A stretch of DNA of 64,000 nucleotides from Flectonema sp. DT1601 (Eukaryota > Euglenozoa > Diplonemea > Diplonemida > Diplonemidae): NCBI GenBank assembly GCA_964019425.1, contig OZ025794.1:1302001-1366000 (forward strand), in the 5' to 3' direction. Shown here one piece after another: positions 43,000-54,533 of the stretch. A program made the position numbers and the translations under genes. How positions within the stretch are numbered: the first letter of the stretch is position 1; the number at the start of each line of letters is the position of its first letter. Under the pieces are notes generated by a model, which did not search any database, was not told the origin of the DNA, and saw only the letters and a program-made list of their open reading frames with translations.

Positions 43000-43751
43000 A
43001 CGACAAATGGTCGTAGCAGACATCGAAAGCTTCAATACACTTGTTCATGACTACTCATGATGGAGATATGTTTGTTATCATTTTAGTAACCTTTTAGTGT
43101 AAAGGATTTATTAATTAACAAGTTCATTATCACATCACTGCCCGTATTATTGTTTGTTAACAATACTACTGACATTGTTCAGTAGCGTGGATCGCTTTCT
43201 TCATTGTGAGTAAGTCGGGCTGTGCCAAACCCTTAATTCGTGACAACTGGTCGCGATGGTTTCGCTTCTCTTGTTTATGACCACTGGTCGTATCATAAAA
43301 GAGATGTGATGTTAATGTTCTTTACTTGCACAGCAAGTTACTCAAACTGCGCCAAACCTTTATTTCGTGATATTTGATCGCGAATGTGACAGGTTTCAGT
43401 ACGTACTCTCATTTATGACAATTGGTCGTAACCCGAGTGACGTATTCTTTAGTGATCCTGTTACCTTTATCGTAAAGGATTTTATTAAAAAGTTCATCAT
43501 GACAAGTTGATCATGGAAACCTTACTGCTACTGTTCAGTAGTATGATACTTCTGTATCAGTGTCATCATTAATCACTAACTAGCGACCAAATACTCTGAA
43601 ATTTATAGCTCTGTTCATTGTCGCAGTTTTCTTTGTTGAACAAAGTAACGACAACTGGTCGTTCGTACGGGCCGTTCAAAAAGAAAAGGAGAGTTAGTTT
43701 TTAATTACTTGGTCGCTTCTCTAAGAACAGACAAACACGGCAACTGGTCGT
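43000..43751 (+). repeat. Array of seven related hairpins with covarying stems
   Basis: Seven inverted repeats share the form [TTCG]TGAC, a 5-nt loop ending TG, then GTCG[CGAA]. They lie at 43000-43014, 43238-43256, 43276-43292, 43364-43384, 43413-43431, 43647-43663 and 43737-43751, with stems of 5 to 8 bp. Several stem differences are compensatory, for example closing pair C-G to T-A between the second and fourth, and an inner G-C to A-T between the second and fifth. Longer flanking similarity (GCCAAACC before two of them) shows that the array arose by duplication. Confidence 0.75.
43084..43535 (+). repeat. Diverged duplicated segment inside the inter-UAP56 region
   Basis: The sequence around 43084-43135 (TTAGTAACC, TAAAGGATTTATTAA, AAGTTCAT) recurs about 367 nt later at 43452-43500. 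CTACTGAC..GTTCAGTAG at about 43168 recurs as CTACTGTTCAGTAG near 43528. A second internal duplication pairs 43223-43300 with 43351-43437. Decay is substantial, so the duplication is old. Confidence 0.6.
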
Positions 43752-44611
43752 ATGGCACTCTCCTTCGGGTTTCAGAGTCCTTCGTCGTATCTGATCCGAA
43801 TCGGAGTTGATTGGTAGATTGCGGACAACGACATGCTTGGCAATATGTGAATATCTCATCTGATATGGAGTGCCACGGTTACATTTCTTCTAGAACAAGA
43901 TGTGTTCTCAGATTGATTACAGTAACCTGTTCTTAACAACTGGAGATCTGTTTGTGAAACCAAACCGGAGTTGTAGATTGCGACAGCAATAAAACCCGAA
44001 TGCGAGTCTGACAACTGAGTGTGTCGCATCTGATTTGCTTGCTAGATATGTAACAGACAATGGGTTACTGTTATGCACTCAATCCGGAACAAGATGTGTT
44101 CTGAGGGCGCCTGGTTACTGTGTGGCAACAGTCAACCTTCTAATGCCGATTATTGCGCTGAATCGAATTGTTCCTAATTGGAGTTCATTCACAGATGACA
44201 ATCAGAAACAGAAACACAAGTGTGCTGTCTGAGGCGTATCAACTTGACGTTGCGGGATAATCGAAGGTATTTCTGGATGTGTATTCAAATTTGGTCACAC
44301 TCGTGCATTAATCTATCCGAAAAAGTAAAAAAAATTAAAAGAAAGAAAAGAGTCTTCGTCGAGTTTGTATTATTACAAAGCTGAGAACGTATTCAGAGGA
44401 CGACAACGAACGATTTACATAAAAGCATTTACACTATTACACCTTTTCGTCGCTGGTTAGCATTCCAATGCCAAGATTAGATTTTATATTTTAGTTTTTT
44501 CGCTCTTGCTGGCCTTCTGCAGAGGTTTATTAGCAAAATAATAACCCATCGACGATTATTGTTAAAAGATAAAACTTGTTCCACCATCGCACCAAAGGAA
44601 GGAAGCAAATC

Positions 44612-46105
44612 ATGACTGACACTAAGAAGGAAGAGGAGGCCGTATTGTTGGATTTTGATGACGATGAGGATGTCAAGCAGACTGAAGCTCAGGAGACAAC
44701 AGCTACTGCAGCTGATGGAGGATATTCAACTGCTCAGATTAGAGGATTTAGAGAATTCTTGTTAAGACCAGAACTCAACAGAGCTATCATGGATAACGGT
44801 TTCGAACATCCTTCTGAAGTTCAGCATCAGACTATCCCAGCTGCTATTCTTGGGCAAGATATTTTAGCACAGGCTAAGTCTGGTATGGGTAAAACAGCTG
44901 TTTTTGTTTTAGCACTTCTCCACCAAATCGCTGAAAGTGAAGAGAGGGGAATGAAGGCAATCTGTTTGGTCAACACCAGGGAACTTGCTTTCCAAATTCA
45001 GAGAGAGTTCTTGAGATTTTCGAAGCACATTCCGAACGTCAAGGTTGCTGTGTTCTTTGGAGGAATACCAATTGCGAAGGACAAGGCAGTGTTATCAAGC
45101 AAGGAAGATCCACCATGTGTCGCTGTAGGAACTCCGGGTAGGATGGCTGATTTGATCCAAAAAGGTTTTTTGAAAACCGACAAAGTGAAGTACTTCGTTC
45201 TTGACGAAGCCGATCAACTTCTCGACAAACTTGACATGAGAAAGACTGTGCAGGATTGTTTTATCGCCTGCCCTACTAACAAGCAGGTTATGATGTTTTC
45301 TGCAACACTTGCGAAGGATGTGAGAGACATCGCCAAGAAGTTTATGAAGGACCCTCTTGAAATATACGTCGACTCCATGGCGAAGCTTACCCTTCACGGT
45401 CTTCAGCAATACTACGTTGAGGTTGAGGAAGCTGAGAAGAACAGAAAGTTGACTGACCTTCTTGACTCTCTTGAGTTCAATCAGGTTATGATATTTGTTA
45501 GATCATCGCAGAGAGCTCAGGCTCTTAACCAGCTTTTAAGAAAGACGGGATTCCCTTCAACATGTATCCACGCTCGTATGAAGCAACAAGAAAGAATTGA
45601 AACCTACCAGGCATTTAAGGACTTCAAGTCACGTATCTGTGTAGCAACCAACCTGTTTGGACGTGGTATTGATATCGACAGAGTTAATATTGTTATTCAA
45701 TATGACATGGCTGAGTCTGCTGACACTTACCTCCACAGAGTTGGACGTGCTGGTATGTTTATTTGTAGTCTTTTTTTTTTTTCATATGAAGAGCCATTAT
45801 ATTGGCGTTTTTAATGTTTTAACCATAACAACAAAACAGGACGATTCAGTACCAAGGGATTGACTATCTGTTTTCTCACAAGTGAAGCTTCCGAGACCAA
45901 GGGAATTAACCCTGTGACCAAGGAGAAGTTTCCAGCAGACAAGGAAGTGATGACTGCCGTACAGGACAGATTCGAAGTATGAGATGATATATTTTATGTA
46001 CTTTGATGTTTGCGTGACAATAGAACAAAATAAAATAAACAAAAACAGCTATGCGTTGAACCACTCCCTGAGAAGATCGCAGTAGAAGCCTACATGCAGA
46101 ATTAG
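44612..46105 (+). CDS. DDX39: DEAD-box RNA helicase UAP56/DDX39 (Sub2), copy B, three exons
   Basis: Introns at 45753-45839 (87 nt) and 45977-46048 (72 nt) give a 444-residue helicase ending PLPEKIAVEAYMQN. All core motifs are present ([47 protein letters not shown]). It differs from copy A mainly in the N-terminus and in scattered residues and silent sites. Two blocks, however, are base-for-base identical to copy A (45335-45402 with 41204-41271, and 45614-45766 with 41483-41635). Both copies keep intact motifs and are probably functional. ATG 44612 follows an acceptor-like AG ending at 44522. Confidence 0.93.
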
Positions 46106-46467
46106 ATAGCAAATAATTGATGTGGAATAATAATAGTTTCTTTTTTTATATTTTAATTTGTTTTTCCCATTTTCTTTCGAAATGAGCAATTTATTATACT
46201 TTCCATCCCCTGTTAGTTAGTTTTTTTTTTTTCCTTTTTTTCTTTTTGAGATTCCGCTTTCAGCGGGTCTAGCCAGCCGAAAGACTACAGCCAGTAATTA
46301 AAAAACAAAAAAAAAAAATTCTAAAAAAAGTTATGAATAATAAACAACAAAGATAACAAAAAAGGAAATCGAATACCCTTACTAAAGCCACAAGTGTAAT
46401 CCAGAATGGAGTATCATGAAAAAAAAGAAAAAAAAGTACCTTAATTCACTTTCGACAATCAGCAATA
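46106..46467 (+). other. Intergenic stretch
   Basis: Non-coding. It holds a small hairpin (CCGCTTTCAGCGG at 46255-46267) and A/T runs. The acceptor-like ATCAG ends at 46462, six bases before the kinase ATG. Confidence 0.5.
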
Positions 46468-47719
46468 ATGAAGATAGGAAAATATCAGTTGGGCAAGACC
46501 GTCGGAAAGGGAGCATTCTCTAAGGTCAAGGTTGCAATCAATACGGAAACAGGAGAGGAATATGTTATTAAAATTATTGATAAGACTGGCAGAGGATCAA
46601 AGACAGGAGTAGTCATAGAGAAAGAAGTAAAGATGGAAATCTCATTAATGAAGTTACTTAAACACAAAAATATAGTACAAATGTACGAAGTGATGGAATC
46701 ATCAAAACATTTCTATATCGTTTTGGAGAGTGTGAGAGGAGGTGATCTCTGCGATCGTATAATGGAAAACGGCAAACTAACAGAAGAAGAAGCACAACAC
46801 TACGTACGACACCTCATAGATGGCCTTCTAGCATGTCATCAAAACGGAGTAGCACACAGAGATATCAAACCTGAAAACATGTTAATCTCTAAAGATAACA
46901 TCCTTAAGATCGGAGACTTCGGACTCTCACGATTCCACCGCGGCAGAGGTGAAATTAAAGGAGCCTCAGACCTCTCTACCGATGCTGTCGGAACTTTATC
47001 ATATGCCGCACCTGAAGTCCTTGGAGGTCACTATGATGCATTTAAAGCTGATCTATGGTCAATAGGCGTCTTATTGTTTGTCGTGTTATCAGGAAAGTTT
47101 CCATTTGGGTGTGTAGGATACACAGATGAACAGATTAAAGCTGATATTCGAAAGGCAAAAATTAATAGATTTCCGAAGAAGATATCTGATGGAGCGAAAG
47201 AGTTACTTCACGGATTAATAGTATTAGATCCAGAGAAGAGACTTACCCTAGAGAAGATTCAGCAGCATCCATGGGTGTTGGGTAAGGAAGGATTGCTTAC
47301 TGACGCAGCGAATCAAGAGCCTCAAGCAGCTGCAAGCCCAACTATCCACATCCCTATCAGAACTGCTATGCTTGACTGTGCCAATGCAATTGATCAAACC
47401 ACATCTCCTCAATGGTCAGAATCACCTGTAAATAACAATCCAAAACAACATTTTCTTCCATCGCTTTACTCTCCTGCGTGTAAAAGCACTTCCCCATCCA
47501 ATACTGCTTCACAAATGAGAGTACCATTAGGGAGTAGAATGACAATGGATGAGCTTAAACAATTAATAGAAGATGATAGGCGAGCTCAGGTGGGTATGTG
47601 TTATTTATTCTGTATGGTAGAAGGGGAAAATAATGTCAATTAAAAATACAAAAAAAAAACACAGCTCGACAGCAACCGGCGCGGAAGAATTAATCAGACA
47701 ACATCATAACTTGTTGTGA
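46468..47719 (+). CDS. SNF1/CIPK-like (CAMK-group) Ser/Thr protein kinase, two exons
   Basis: The kinase domain spans about residues 5-275: GKGAFSKVKVA, YVIKII, HRDIKPENML, GDFGLSRF, an extended activation segment ending GTLSYAAPEVLGG, and DLWSIGVLLFVVLSGKFPFG. The pattern is closest to plant CIPK/SnRK kinases and other CAMKL kinases; no NAF or KA1 domain was seen in the 110-residue tail. The frame runs into an intron. Donor GTATGT at 47594 with acceptor ending at 47672 gives a tail ending ATGAEELIRQHHNLL. An alternative acceptor ending at 47664 would give a different short tail. The exact last exon is therefore uncertain. Confidence 0.87.
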
Positions 47720-50700
47720 AGATAGTTACGAGTAGGTAGCTGTTGTAGCTCTAATGGAGGACATCTGGGATGAGCGTTTTGCAGAACCGTGAAGTACGCA
47801 CTATTCACTTTCATAACCCTAAAGTTGTCTGCAGTTACTATTTTGCAAGATAGTAGGATTGTGAATTTTTCTTTTTTTTATATTAAATTTTTTTTTTTAA
47901 AAAAATATTTTTGTTTTTCTATATCCGAAACACTCACTGAACTTGCGCGGAAATCAAAACAAGCTTCTCCGTACTTCACCACTCGCAAATGAATAGTTAC
48001 CCCGAAAAGGTCATCGTGTCAAGGCTACCTTCAGGGATTAATGCTTGGGGAACTAAAAAGATAAAAAATAAAACCCCTTTTAATCTCTTAAAATTTATAG
48101 ATAAAGCATCTCGATTTCACCATGAAATTAACAGACAACCATTTTTGAATAAAGTAATTTCTTCATAAATATTGGTTGTTGTTTTAATTGTTTGTATGTG
48201 AAATGCTTTAATAATCTTGGACCCTACTGATATTTGTGTTAAGTATGATGTAGTCACTCACGGACTAAATGCAACTTCTTAACTTCAAAATATGCGACGG
48301 TCCTCGTTATATCTTATCATTTTATCCAATGTAATTCGTTTTTTTTTTTTTTTTTCCCTCCCCCCTTTTTCTGTTAGTGTTTTTGTAAACGCGAAAAAAA
48401 AAATTAAAGGAATGAAAAAAATATTAGAAGGAAAAAAAAAAAAAAGTAAACAAACTCTAGATCCTCTGCTTGCGATGGGAGGATGTTTCTTTTCACAAGT
48501 TCTCTGAGTGAATCTCAGGACTCTCATGTTGCCATCCAGCTAATTCGTTTTTTTTTTTTTTTCGTTTAGGGAGAGCATGTTGGTATCACACAAAAACCGC
48601 TATTTTCTCAGTTGGTTTTTGCAGACAAATTTATTAGTGATTATTAGTATAGCCAATTCTCTCTTCTCTCCTTTTTTTTTTTATATTTATTCCTCCCACG
48701 AATATCTCAATATTTTTTTTGTGTTTGATAATTTGGTTCTGTTTTTATGCTACGTAAACATTAAAGCTGGTCTCCCCCCCCTACACCTCCATCCCTTTTT
48801 TTTCTATATCTCAATTTTCATTCTTGTGTGTATTGCCACATCTCTATTTATGTGTTCCAAGCGAAACCGACTTTTTTTAGATGTCAAAAAAAAAAAAAAA
48901 AAAAATGTCGCGCAATTGCAAAGGACTGATGTGTGGTATATAATTACAGACCCTTTAATTACAAAATTATAAAATTGCTTAGTTTTTTTTTTTTTTTTTT
49001 TTTTTTCCCCTTCTTTTCCCGTTGGTTTTTTTTTTTTAGGAAAGCCGTCGGGAAGAAGCGGGATGGGAGGGGGGGGGAAAAGTGTTAAAAAAATGCGAAG
49101 TGCGCGCTTCACTTTTTTTTTTTTTTTTTTTGTTGTCGGCTCTGTTTCTGGGGGAAAAAAAAAAAAAAAAAAAAAAAAATTAAAATAACTACAGCTACTG
49201 CTATCCGCAGCAGCGAAAAATGGAGAACTCTTTTCTTGCCTCCTCCTCAACCTCTCATTCGCTCCTTTCCCTCCCTTCCCCTTCGTTTGTGTGACAACGA
49301 GAGAAATAAAGGAAAACGCAGCAAAGTGTAGCAAGTGCAGAAAAAAAAAAAAAAAAAAAAAAAGAATTTTTACTTTGTGATTGCAATGTATTTGGTTTTC
49401 TTCTTTATAAGTATTGTGCGTGAGACGGTCTGGTGACGTTGTCGTTTGTGAATAACAGACTTTTTTTTTTTTTTTGTTCTCTTTTTTTTCTTTCTTTATA
49501 GATGTCTTCGAGGCATGTCGGCACTCGGCAGGCTTAGGTCATCATTTGAGCAACATGTTTACACCCCCATCGTAGCATATTAGCTACTTTTGTTTTACAT
49601 TTGTTAAACACCTCTTCACTTAAGTCAGTCATCAGTTACGATAGTTTAATATCCAACAAGTTCGATTCCGGGGAACGAGAGAGAGAGATCCTGAGAAACG
49701 GCCATTCTTTAAATCTATTCTGTTACTACCTCTGTGTGTTAGGAGCAAAGTTTTAAAAAATAAATAAAAAAAAATACCAACTAAGATTATGCGAGTTTAA
49801 GACTTAATTCTGATTTCTATTTCTTCCTCCTGTTTCTTGCTCCCAGAATATAACATGTGGAAAGCACAACACGTATTTGCGTTTCATCATGGTTGCAAGA
49901 CTAGAAAAGATTGCTTTTTTTTTTTTAAAGCAGTGAAAGGTCGTGACTACCGACGCGAAGCAGCCCAAAGGAGGAAAAAGAAAAATCATAAATGATGCGC
50001 TTTATAAAAATATGGGAAAAAAAAAAAAAAAAAAAAAGAAAAAACTGGCCTCTGGTCACATGATTGAGTTTTCTGTTAAATTTCCTTTTTCAAGAAAAAT
50101 CTATTTTACTATTTTTAGCAAAAACGCGAGCGCTGAGTTGCCTTTGGGATAGTAACCCGCTTGTACTAACAAGCAATACACTGGTAGCCAAAAGCAAGCT
50201 TGATGTTCCACATCGATTGGAATGATCGTCGTCGCTATTTCTAGTCAACAACTTCAACTAACTTTCCTCGACTGACTGCCGCATGCACAGTCGGGGTCTT
50301 TTCATATTTACATCGACTCTACCCCGTAAACGTAATTTATTGTTACTGAGCGTTGTAATAAGAAAACTACTGTGGGCAAGTGACAGCCGCGTTAACCTTT
50401 TCTGGTTCTGCGCTTGGAGGCAACTCTCCATCGGTTGCCTACCAAAAAAAATAAAAAATAGCTACTTGATGGAAGCTAACTTTTTGTTATGTAGCTTTGA
50501 CAGCGTTTGACAGCAATCCCCCTTCTGCCGTCGTTAAATAAGTAACACCACCCCCTGCGTTAACCTTTTTTGGTTCTGCGCGCAAAATCAATAATTACGT
50601 TTCTTATCTTACTTTCATCTCCCCCGTTCCTCTGCTCTCGGGTAGGACTCAGAAGGACTCAGATGCTGTTAGGAATTTAATAGTTTTTTTTTATATTTTT

Positions 50701-53129
50701 TTTCTTATTCCAAAGTTTTTTTTTTAATTTTTCCTGCCTTGGTTGAAACGCCAAAAAAGAAAGGTACGGAGGAGGAAAAAAAAAATTTAAAAAAAAAAAA
50801 AAAAAAAATGATACTAATAAATTATAATAATAATAATAATAAGGCGTCTTTGCCAACGCAAAAAATAATAGTCATTTCAAAAACAGATTTTCTTGTTGCT
50901 CTCCTTTTTTGTTTTCTATGTGAATCGGATGCTTTGTTTGCAACCGGTATGAGTGCCTGACCGTCTTTATTCGTTGTTCTACTCCCTTTGTAGAAAGCAG
51001 GTAGGGTTTTCATCTCTCACTATGCTCTTTATTCACCTCCACTAGGGGGGAAAAAAATAAAATAAAAAGCTTCTCTCCTGCACATGCGGAAAAAAAAAAA
51101 TCGCAAGGGTTTGTCTTGTGTGTGCCCACGTCTTTTAGTAGATTCTGTGGTCTGTTTTCCCAACACCCAAAAGAAAAAAAAAAAAAAAAAAAAAGGAGGC
51201 TTCATCTAAAACGAAGACAGACTCTTGTTATTTTTTAAGAAGCCTTGTCGACTGTTTTTAAGATGTAAAAAGCAGTCAATCAAAGCAGAAAGGTTAGCTC
51301 CATTAGGTTAGGCGCACTTTGCATTTTTTTTTTTTTTTTTTTAAACTAGGATTCTATCTACTACGGTTTTTCTTAAGCGCGCGCAGGTTGCTTTGTAGTT
51401 TCTTTTTTTCTCTCTTCCCAGTATGTCTCTGGGAAGCGCCAGGATAGTTCGTATTTTCGTAAGACCTTGCCTCTGTTTTTTGTGATTTTTTTTATTAACT
51501 TTTTTAAAAAAGTAATATTTTTGTTAAAAAGAATTTTTGGTCGGAAACCTTTAGTAGTGATAGTGATAGCACTTTTTTTTATTATTTTATTTCATTTTTG
51601 TGATTTTTTCATTTTTTTTTTTTGCAAACAATACGGGTATAAAACAACAAAAAAAAAAAAAAAAAAAACCATCCCGAAGCGTCACGGAATAATTTTTTTA
51701 AAAAAAAAAAAAAAAAAAAAATAAACATTATTCTTCTCTTCCGTCTGACGCGGGTAACTATTACGCTCACATCTTGTTTCTTGTGCATTATTATTATCCT
51801 TTTCTCTAGCTGATTTTGTGCACAATTAACGAATAAATTAAATGGATTTTTTTTTTTTTTTTTGTTGTTTGTTTTTGTTTCCGTTTCGTCGAAAATTATT
51901 TTTATTATCAAACAAAAAAAAAAAAAAAAAAAAACATCTGCTGACTTATATTCCGAGTCAGGACAGAACACAAACCGGATGATATTTTCCTACGGACATA
52001 GCGTGTGATCATTTTCCCGTTGTACTGTTCCATGATGCCCCCCGACATGCATCACCGAACCTAAAAAAGATATTTTGGTCGAAAACAGCAACTGAGAACA
52101 AAGAGTCCGAGCTACCACTACCAACTACCTCGCAACGTCTTATGTACCAGTGAGAGTTTTTTTTGCCTACTCTGAAAATTCTGAAAATGAAAGTAAAGTC
52201 TTCTGCCTAACTTCTCAGGTTAACCTAATTACTTTATTTTAAGTATTTTTTTAAAAGTTTATTTACATTTCTTTTCATTGTTGTATCACGTCCCGTACCC
52301 CTGGTTACAAGTGATTCGTTTATCTTATTTTTTTTTTCTTTTTTGTGCTTGTTTCTCACTCCTTTCCCCGATATTCTTCTTTTCATTTATATTTCTTTTT
52401 TTTTTTTATCCATTCCCCCCAATATTTTGTTCCCCTTCATCTTGTTTGAATTCTCGACGTGAAAAAAATGAAACTTGAAGATTGCTTGCACTTGTTGCAA
52501 AAGAAAAATTAAAAAAAAAAAAAAAACTTTTGTTGTCACTTAGCTTCGAATCAAGGTTTTGCATTCTATATGCGATAGTGTTGTTGCAAGCCCAGGACGG
52601 TCTGAAATTTACCAATAGAAAGTAATTGAAGTTGGGTTCGACAGACTGGGGAAAAATGGAATAGCACGAAAAAAGAAATGAATAAAATAAAAATAATAAT
52701 ATTATTACTTTGACACTATAATTGATGAAAAATAAATATCAGTTGTCGGTGGGAGAACGAGAAGAAAAAAAAAAAAAAAAAAAAAAAAAACACTTCCAAA
52801 AAAACGTACCCTTTTTTTTGGAAAATAAAGTACAAAACCACCTGTGAGAACCCACCGAACGACCTCAAAACTGTTTTCACTGAGAAATGAATTAAGCACG
52901 CAGATCACGCTGATGTTTTGCTCTTGTTATTACTACAGGTAAAATTATTTTATTTATTACATCACTTTCTCTTATAGAATTAACATGGCAAAGACGGCTT
53001 GATCTCCTCTTTTTAAGTTTAATTACGGTTTCAGTTGAAGACCAATTCAGACTTCAATCAAATATTATTATTTATCACTTAACAGACGAGGCAATCAGAA
53101 AGTAAAAAAGAAATAATAAACAACAAGCA
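47720..53129 (+). other. 5.4 kb gene desert dominated by A and T homopolymers
   Basis: No credible coding frame on either strand; frames found are Lys or Phe runs. There are dozens of A or T runs of 10 to 30 bases (for example 48983-49006, 49157-49179, 51700-51720, 52765-52790). A 26-nt direct repeat (CGTTAACCTTTT, then TGGTTCTGCGC) occurs at about 50389-50414 and 50557-50582. The region could hold regulatory DNA, non-coding RNA or a chromatin boundary, but nothing specific can be named. Confidence 0.6.
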
Positions 53130-54065
53130 ATGCAAGGAGAAAGAGCAATAGTAACACCTGGAAACTTGCTAACATCTGAAGCGAGTAATTGGCTTCATGG
53201 TAAGGGAACCTTTACTGATGATGGTGAACTGTTGTCGAGTATGTGTGGAGAGGTTCAGATGACAGGTAGAATGGTCCGAGTTCAAGCACCAACAGGAAAG
53301 TTCACAGGTAACACTGGTGATTGTATTGTAGGAAGAGTAACAGCAGTCATGGCTGGAAGATGGAAAGTTGACGTCAACGGACATATCCATTCCGTACTTC
53401 AACTACAGAATGTAAACCTCCCAGGTGGTCATCTTCGTAGAAAGACATCTGAAGACGAGCGTCAAATGAGAACACTATTCCGTGAAAATGATGTTCTTTC
53501 TGCGGAAGTACAAAAAGTAAACAAAGACGGCTCTCTATCCCTCCACACCAGATCATCGCGATATGGAAAACTATGCGGTGGCTCCTTAGTAACAGTACCA
53601 ACTGCTTTGATAAAGAGATTAAGTAGCCATTTTCATAACTTTTCTTTTGGTATCAGAGCACTTATCGGAGTAAACGGTTACATTTGGTTGTCAAAGAGTT
53701 CTGAAGAACCTTCTCGTGTTCAGAAGAAACGTCGTCTTGACGACTCCGAAAGTGATGATGGCGAAGAACAAAAGAATGATCTATTCACTCGCTCTAGCAA
53801 TGTTGAAGGAGAAGCACCAGAACCAGTAGTACTCCCTCTAACTGTTGAAGATAGAGTTAATATTGCTAGGTTACGTATGGCTTGCATTATCCTGGCGCAG
53901 GAATTTCTCGAAATATCACCTCCCACTATGCTCGATGTCTACGGGGCATCAATCGATTATCAAATCAGACCATCTGATATGTGTTTAGACTCTCACAGGG
54001 CTAATTTAATACTTATGGCAACTCAGAGGATTAAAAACGGAGGGAAATTACCAAAAGCAAAGTAA
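53130..54065 (+). CDS. RRP4: Exosome complex cap subunit RRP4 (EXOSC2)
   Basis: The 311-residue protein matches EXOSC2/Rrp4 along its length. It has an N-terminal segment (IVTPGNLLT, GKGTF), an S1 domain (GDCIVGRVTAVMAGRWKVDV), the hallmark LPGGHLRRKTSEDERQMR, then SLHTRSSRYGKL and the KH domain with IGVNGYIWL. A basic/acidic insertion (QKKRRLDDSESDDGEE) sits before the C-terminal helices. Rrp4 forms the RNA-binding cap of the nuclear and cytosolic exosome. The acceptor-like AACAG ends at 53085. Confidence 0.93.
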   Translation: MQGERAIVTPGNLLTSEASNWLHGKGTFTDDGELLSSMCGEVQMTGRMVRVQAPTGKFTGNTGDCIVGRVTAVMAGRWKVDVNGHIHSVLQLQNVNLPGGHLRRKTSEDERQMRTLFRENDVLSAEVQKVNKDGSLSLHTRSSRYGKLCGGSLVTVPTALIKRLSSHFHNFSFGIRALIGVNGYIWLSKSSEEPSRVQKKRRLDDSESDDGEEQKNDLFTRSSNVEGEAPEPVVLPLTVEDRVNIARLRMACIILAQEFLEISPPTMLDVYGASIDYQIRPSDMCLDSHRANLILMATQRIKNGGKLPKAK

Positions 54066-54533
54066 TCACACTTTACTAACTATTAACTGGTTAATGTTAT
54101 TTAGTCACCCGAGTGAGGTGAAGTATTATTGTGACTTTGTACTCTACCCCACGGTACTGCTTTGTTCTCCCCAGAAGTCCTGCTGTTTTCATCGCAGGTT
54201 GGCTCACTGTAAGGAGAATTATTATTCTAAAAAAAAAAAATAAGTGAAATTTATGAAGTGACTGCAAGGTTCGTATCATTAAAGAAACATTACGTAATTT
54301 TATATTATAGGCGTACCTTACCATAAAATAAATTAACTTCTTCTTCCCCCCCCTTCAATATGGAGATACCCGATTAAAAACAGGTGATGACTGTAGTGCG
54401 AATAATAAGAGAGGTTAAAACATCCACCACATGCTTGTGGACTGTTTTTTTTATGAAGTAGGAGATTAAAATCGTATGGTAGTACTACAAATTTATTTCT
54501 TCATACAGTCAGCAGGGTGGCTACTAATAAATA
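54066..54533 (+). other. Intergenic stretch
   Basis: Non-coding. It contains an inverted repeat near 54425-54445 (CCACCACATGCTTGTGG). Acceptor-like AGs end at 54508 and 54512 before the next ATG. Confidence 0.45.

Larger units (their letters stand above)
41971..44611 (+). other. 2.6 kb non-coding stretch between the two UAP56 copies
   Basis: The left part (41971-42850) is homopolymer-rich. A TTTATTTCTACAG acceptor-like site ends at 42608, directly followed by an ATG that opens only 11 codons. From about 42860 the composition becomes more balanced and the hairpin array follows. No protein frame is credible. The pyrimidine-rich acceptor for copy B ends at 44522. Confidence 0.6.

Noticed and set aside
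44035-44232. 65-codon frame in the inter-UAP56 region
   Set aside because: It starts with TTG, lies in decayed repeat sequence and shows no domain.
49640-49690. GTTCGATTCC tRNA B-box-like sequence
   Set aside because: No A box, acceptor stem or anticodon arm could be matched around it.
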